From positions 1-64,000 of the forward strand of contig NZ_JYCN01000001.1 of NCBI RefSeq assembly GCF_000876655.1: 64,000 nucleotides of DNA. The letters run 5' to 3'. Made by a program: the position numbers and the translations under genes. Positions within the stretch are counted from its first letter, which is position 1; each line of letters starts with the position of its first letter. Below the pieces are notes generated by a model, which saw nothing but the letters and a program-made list of their open reading frames with translations, had not been told where the DNA came from and made no database searches. This DNA comes from Arthrobacter sp. SPG23. Lineage in GTDB: Bacteria > Actinomycetota > Actinomycetes > Actinomycetales > Micrococcaceae. Positions 60,541 to 64,000 of the stretch are shown piece by piece.

Positions 60541-61032
60541 CTAAACCTTCGCTGCCCGTTTGAGGAGCCAGAGCGGCACGAAAACAAGCAGCAGGATCAT
60601 CGCGGCGAGGATTCCTCCGCCTGCGAGGAGTCCGGCATCGCGCCCGGCGGTCACACCAAACACGAGTGACGCCGTTCCGGCGCTCAGGAGTGCAACGCCG
60701 GCCAGCGCCACTTTGGCTATCCGGTCCGCACTCGAGACGAGCATCTTCTTGAGCTGCTTCCGGAAGAGCCTGCGGTGCACGCTGACAGGCAGGAGGATGA
60801 CGGCGGTGGTCAGTGCGGCGAGGATCACGTTGGCAAGGTAAAGGCCCACCTGGTAATCGTCCAGTGTCTTGAACCGCTCCTGGAAGGGGATGGTCAGGAG
60901 GAAACCTGCGAGGATCTGCACCCCGGTCTGCAGGACCCGGAGTTCCTGGATCAGCTCTCCCCAGTTGCGGTCCATCTGTTGGTTGACGGTCTCGTTCCTG
61001 CCGTCGCCAACCACCGCATCGCGTTCTGACAT
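60541..61032 (-). CDS. DUF6328-like membrane protein
   Basis: A 163-residue protein. WGELIQELRVLQTGVQILAGFLLTIPFQERF (split here as the family start) is followed by three more helices (LYLANVILAALTTAVILLPV, VALAGVALLSAGTASLVFG, LLAGGGILAAMILLLVFVPLW). Actinobacterial DUF6328 proteins have no known role. ATG 61032 is chosen because the residues before it are not conserved-looking. It lies just upstream of the DUF6766-like gene. Confidence 0.8.
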   Translation of the reverse strand: MSERDAVVGDGRNETVNQQMDRNWGELIQELRVLQTGVQILAGFLLTIPFQERFKTLDDYQVGLYLANVILAALTTAVILLPVSVHRRLFRKQLKKMLVSSADRIAKVALAGVALLSAGTASLVFGVTAGRDAGLLAGGGILAAMILLLVFVPLWLLKRAAKV

Positions 61033-61245
61033 GGGCTTACCTCCGGGCCTCGCACGCCGCAGCGCGCCACTAACTCTCAACCTAGGCTTGAAGCCTCCGT
61101 CAGGCAATACTCCGCCCGCAGGGCAATACTAAGTTTACTGACTAATTTGTCCAAAACGGTGGACTTGCCCTGTCTGCTGGGATAGTTTCGAAGGGCCGGT
61201 CATGGACCGGAACCAGCACAAACCGAGACGCTAGCGAGGTGGACA

Positions 61246-62142
61246 ATGACGGACAACAAGCAGGACCACCAGCCGCGGGACCCCAGGACGGGCTACCACG
61301 AGGGGCCTTTCCCGGAGCAGGTCCAGGAGCAGCCCGGGCTCACCGCGCCCATGGATCCGCAGCCGGACCATGGCGAGGAAAGCTACGAGGGAAGCAACGC
61401 GCTAACCGGCAAGGCGGCGCTCATCACCGGCGGGGATTCCGGGATCGGCAGGGCCGTGGCCATTGCCTTCGCCCGCGAGGGGGCCGACGTCGCCATTTCC
61501 TACCTTCCCGAAGAGGAAGACGACGCCCAGGACACGGCGGCGTGGATCCGCAAGGCCGGGCAACGGGCCCTGTTGCTGGCCGGCGATGGCCGCAGCGAAG
61601 AGTTCAGCACCCGGATCGTGGCGGATACCCTGGCGGAGTTCGGGCGCCTGGACGTGGTGGTGCTGAATGCGGCCTACCAAAAGAACCGCGACAGCTTTGA
61701 GTCGCTTCCCACCGAGGAATTCGACCGGGTCTTCAAGACCAACCTGTATTCCCTGCTCTGGACGGCCAGGGCGGCAGTGCCCCACCTCAAGGCTGGCGCC
61801 TCCATCATCACCACCGCCTCCATCCAGGCCTTCAACCCGTCACCGGGCCTCATCGACTACGCCATGACGAAGGGCGCCCAGGTCGCTTTCACCAAGGCCC
61901 TGGCCCAGGAGCTTGGCCCCAAGGGCATCCGGGTCAACGCCGTCGCGCCCGGTCCCATCTGGACGCCGCTGATTCCCGCCACGGAGTGGCCCGAAAAGCT
62001 GCCGAAGTTTGGCCAGGACACCCCGCTGGGCCGCGCGGGACAGCCCGCGGAGCTCGCGGCAGCCTATGTCCTGCTCGCCTCGGATCACGGCTCCTACATC
62101 TCCGGGGCCGTCCTTCCGGTGACAGGCGGCAAGGGCCTCTAA
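61246..62142 (+). CDS. Short-chain dehydrogenase/reductase, YghA/general-stress type
   Basis: A 298-residue SDR with an N-terminal extension of about 45 residues (PRTGYHEGPFPEQVQEQPGL) typical of the YghA/GSP39 group. The NAD(P) motif is ALITGGDSGIGRAVAIAFA, the active-site Ser is in SIITTASIQAFNPSP, and the Tyr-Lys pair in DYAMTKGAQVAFTKALA. The C-terminal ISGAVLPVTGGKGL is standard. The substrate is unknown. The adjacent disordered protein is probably co-transcribed. Confidence 0.92.
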   Translation: MTDNKQDHQPRDPRTGYHEGPFPEQVQEQPGLTAPMDPQPDHGEESYEGSNALTGKAALITGGDSGIGRAVAIAFAREGADVAISYLPEEEDDAQDTAAWIRKAGQRALLLAGDGRSEEFSTRIVADTLAEFGRLDVVVLNAAYQKNRDSFESLPTEEFDRVFKTNLYSLLWTARAAVPHLKAGASIITTASIQAFNPSPGLIDYAMTKGAQVAFTKALAQELGPKGIRVNAVAPGPIWTPLIPATEWPEKLPKFGQDTPLGRAGQPAELAAAYVLLASDHGSYISGAVLPVTGGKGL

Positions 62143-62191
62143 CGCTTGCCACAGACTTTCCCTTCAGACCCGTCTATCCAGGAGGAATGAC

Positions 62192-62740
62192 ATGACGCAG
62201 GAGAACCAGGGCACACCCATCGAGGAGGAGGGCGGCTACGGCACGCCCACAGTCGAGCAGGAAATGGGCGGTGCCGACACCAAGAAGTTCGCCCAGCCCC
62301 GTGAGGAGGAAGCCTTCGACGCGGCCGGCCTGAGCCAGGACAGCCCCGACGGCGAAACCTACCCCGCCGGCGCGCCGGACCTCAGCCAGTTCGGCGCCGA
62401 AGACCAGGACAGTGCAGGAGAACCCGGAGCGGGACGCTTCGGAGGAACGGAGGACCAGATGAACGCAGAAAGCGAAAGCAGCGGCCCCGGCTTTGAGCCG
62501 GAGAACACAGGGCCGGAGAACACAGGGCCGGACAACCAGACGGCAGCCGGAAGCAACGCTGCGGTTCCGTCCGCGGAGGCCGAGATGGATGAGTCCAATA
62601 CGGAGGATCCCGACGCAGGGCGGCCGTTCTCCTCGGAACCGAACCAGGACGCGGCCGGGATTCCGGACGGCAGCGGCACGGACCTGCCGGACAGCAAGGC
62701 CCCCAAGGACCGGGACGACGACAGTTTCGACGCCGGATAA
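62192..62740 (+). CDS. Acidic disordered protein
   Basis: A 182-residue unknown protein, rich in Glu, Asp, Ser, Pro and Gly, with no Cys, membrane helix or signal. It begins TQENQGTPIEEEGGYGTP and contains a short exact repeat (PENTG twice, near residue 110). CAGGAGGA precedes the ATG. The gene follows the SDR gene by 49 bases on the same strand; a stress-related hydrophilin-like role is possible but unproven. Confidence 0.7.
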   Translation: MTQENQGTPIEEEGGYGTPTVEQEMGGADTKKFAQPREEEAFDAAGLSQDSPDGETYPAGAPDLSQFGAEDQDSAGEPGAGRFGGTEDQMNAESESSGPGFEPENTGPENTGPDNQTAAGSNAAVPSAEAEMDESNTEDPDAGRPFSSEPNQDAAGIPDGSGTDLPDSKAPKDRDDDSFDAG

Positions 62741-62776
62741 GTCGACGGGGGACAAGTCGACGCCGGATGTACGGCC

Positions 62777-62810
62777 CGGGCGGGCGGCTGCTGATGCGGC
62801 CGCCCGCCCG
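62777..62810. terminator. GC-rich bidirectional hairpin
   Basis: CGGGCGGGCGGC and GCCGCCCGCCCG form a perfect 12-bp stem with a 10-base loop between two convergent genes. No T-tract follows, which is common for actinobacterial terminators. Confidence 0.7.
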
Positions 62811-62815
62811 CGTCG

Positions 62816-64000
62816 TTAAGGGCGCTTTTTCGGAGTCCGCTTGGCCGCGGCGTTGATCGCGGCCTTGACTGCCGGGGGCAGCCCGGCCTGTTCGGTTTCC
62901 GGTTCCGCGACGCTGCCGCGGGCCTTCGCGATCGCCTTCATGCCGTGGTAGATCACCAGTGCTGCAGCGGAGCCCAGGGCGATGCCGGTGAACGTCAGTT
63001 CGCCGATGGTCCAGGTGTAGTTCGCGATGCCGATGATCAGGGCCACTGCTGCGGTGGTCAGGTTGACCGGGTTGGAGAAGTTGACCTTGTTCTGCACCCA
63101 GATCTTGACGCCCAGGATGCCGATCATGCCGTAGAGCATGGTGGCGGCCCCGCCCAGCACGCCCGCCGGAACCGTGGCGATCAGTTCGCCGAATTTGGGG
63201 GAGAAGCTCAGGATGATTGCGAAGATGCCGGCCACCCAGTAGGCCGCCGTCGAATAGACCTTCGTTGCAGCCATGACGCCGATGTTCTCGGCGTAGGTGG
63301 TGGTTCCGGAACCTCCGCCGAAGCCGGCCAGCACCGTGGCGGCGCCATCGGCCATCAGGGCGCGGCCGGAGACGCCGTCGAGGTTCTGGCCGGTCATGGC
63401 GGACACGGACTTCACGTGGCCGATGTTCTCGGCAACCAGCACCAGCACCACGGGAACGAAGAGGCCCACCACACCAAGGTGGAATTCGGGGGTCTGGAAG
63501 TGCGGCAGCCCCACCCACGCGGCGGCGTCCATTTTGGCGTAGTCAACTTCGCCGCGGATCATTGCCACCAGGTAGCCCACCACCACGCCCACCAGGATGC
63601 TCAGCCGGCCCAGGATGCCCTTGAACAGCACGCTGACCAGAATGATGGTGGCCAGGGTGATCGCCGCGGTGACGGGGGCGGCGTCGAAGTTGCTTTTCGC
63701 GGCCGGGGCCAGGTTCAGCCCGATCAGGGCCACGATGGCCCCGGTGACGATGGGCGGCATGAGCCGGTTGATCCACCCGGCCCCGAATTTCTGCACCACG
63801 GCGCCGATAACGGCCAGCCCGGCGCCGGCGAGCACCACTCCGCCCAGTGCGCCGGGAATCCCGAACTGCTGCTGGGAGGCCATGATGGGGGCAATAAACG
63901 CAAAGCTTGAGCCAAGGTAGCTGGGCACCCGGCCCTGCGTGATCACCAGGAACAGCAGGGTTCCGATGCCGGAGAAGAACAGTGTGGTTGCCGGCGGCAT
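62816..64000 (-). CDS. Uracil/xanthine permease (NCS2), 5' end missing
   Basis: The C-terminal 394 residues of a UraA-type nucleobase:H+ symporter. PPATTLFFSGIGTLLFL and VPSYLGSSFAFIAPIMA match helices 2-3 of UraA, so about 60 residues lie beyond the window and the ATG at 64000 is probably internal. The substrate-site Glu is visible in VLVAENIGHVKSVSAMTGQNLDG, and the second in GSGTTTYAENIGVMAATKVYS. A basic tail ends the protein. Uracil is the likely substrate. Confidence 0.93.
   Translation of the reverse strand: MPPATTLFFSGIGTLLFLVITQGRVPSYLGSSFAFIAPIMASQQQFGIPGALGGVVLAGAGLAVIGAVVQKFGAGWINRLMPPIVTGAIVALIGLNLAPAAKSNFDAAPVTAAITLATIILVSVLFKGILGRLSILVGVVVGYLVAMIRGEVDYAKMDAAAWVGLPHFQTPEFHLGVVGLFVPVVLVLVAENIGHVKSVSAMTGQNLDGVSGRALMADGAATVLAGFGGGSGTTTYAENIGVMAATKVYSTAAYWVAGIFAIILSFSPKFGELIATVPAGVLGGAATMLYGMIGILGVKIWVQNKVNFSNPVNLTTAAVALIIGIANYTWTIGELTFTGIALGSAAALVIYHGMKAIAKARGSVAEPETEQAGLPPAVKAAINAAAKRTPKKRP

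Overview
The window is 64 kb of chromosome from a high-GC Gram-positive bacterium. It most likely comes from an Arthrobacter or Pseudarthrobacter-like member of the Micrococcaceae. This is an inference from GC-rich codon use, TANNNT promoters placed for leaderless mRNAs, CebR-type operators (TGGGAGCGCTCCCA) and actinobacterial small families of the DUF6328, DUF6480 and DUF6766 kinds. No rRNA, CRISPR array, transposase or integrase was seen, and there is one tRNA, tRNA-Lys(TTT). The first gene (lipA) and the last (a uracil/xanthine permease) run off the ends.

Layout. 1-4.5 kb: a one-carbon/glycine group (lipA end, methylene-THF reductase-like, cycA, purU) and a small unknown gene, closed by a strong terminator. 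4.6-7.1 kb: a secreted transglycosylase-like protein, a quinone-oxidoreductase-like enzyme and a HEAT-like AlkD-type protein. 7.2-15.2 kb: a beta-glucan/cellobiose regulon, with a secreted GH55-like beta-helix enzyme divergent from an ABC importer (cebE-, cebF- and cebG-like), a GH1 beta-glucosidase and a LacI repressor; three CebR-type boxes lie in the divergent region. 15.3-24.5 kb: housekeeping and small membrane proteins, tRNA-Lys, an isochorismatase-like hydrolase, a sarcosine-oxidase-type flavoenzyme, DedA and ribokinase. 24.5-31.6 kb: an orphan lower-GC membrane protein, then a GntR/FadR regulator divergent from a 5-oxoproline-type operon (pxpA, MFS transporter, pxpB-pxpC fusion, biotin carboxylase-BCCP fusion).

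31.6-43.7 kb: regulators (ArsR, PAS-ANTAR, TetR), a BASS transporter, a SulP transporter, a stand-alone RelA/SpoT-domain protein, a frameshifted Tat-lipoprotein hydrolase, nhaA behind a structured leader, and an ABC exporter. 43.9-48.6 kb: a persulfide-type MBL-rhodanese protein under a perfect CsoR/CstR-like operator, a PfkB kinase, a PEBP-like protein, a HAD phosphatase and a glycerophosphodiesterase. 48.6-54.1 kb: a signalling block with a GGDEF-EAL protein, two SpoIIAA-like small proteins, a TPR protein, a tiny Sec-exported peptide encoded divergently from the TPR gene, and a REC-GAF-histidine kinase. 54.1-64 kb: a methyltransferase, NAD(P)HX dehydratase, phosphatase, hydrolase, glycerate kinase, small membrane and disordered proteins, an SDR and the permease.

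The strongest lead for something undescribed is the TPR protein and secreted peptide pair at 50.6-51.9 kb. It has the layout of a peptide-pheromone (RRNPP-like) system and sits directly upstream of a c-di-GMP enzyme operon. Other leads are the frameshifted signal peptide at 38.8 kb, the possible riboswitch before nhaA, and a set of genes whose start codon lies exactly at the predicted transcription start.
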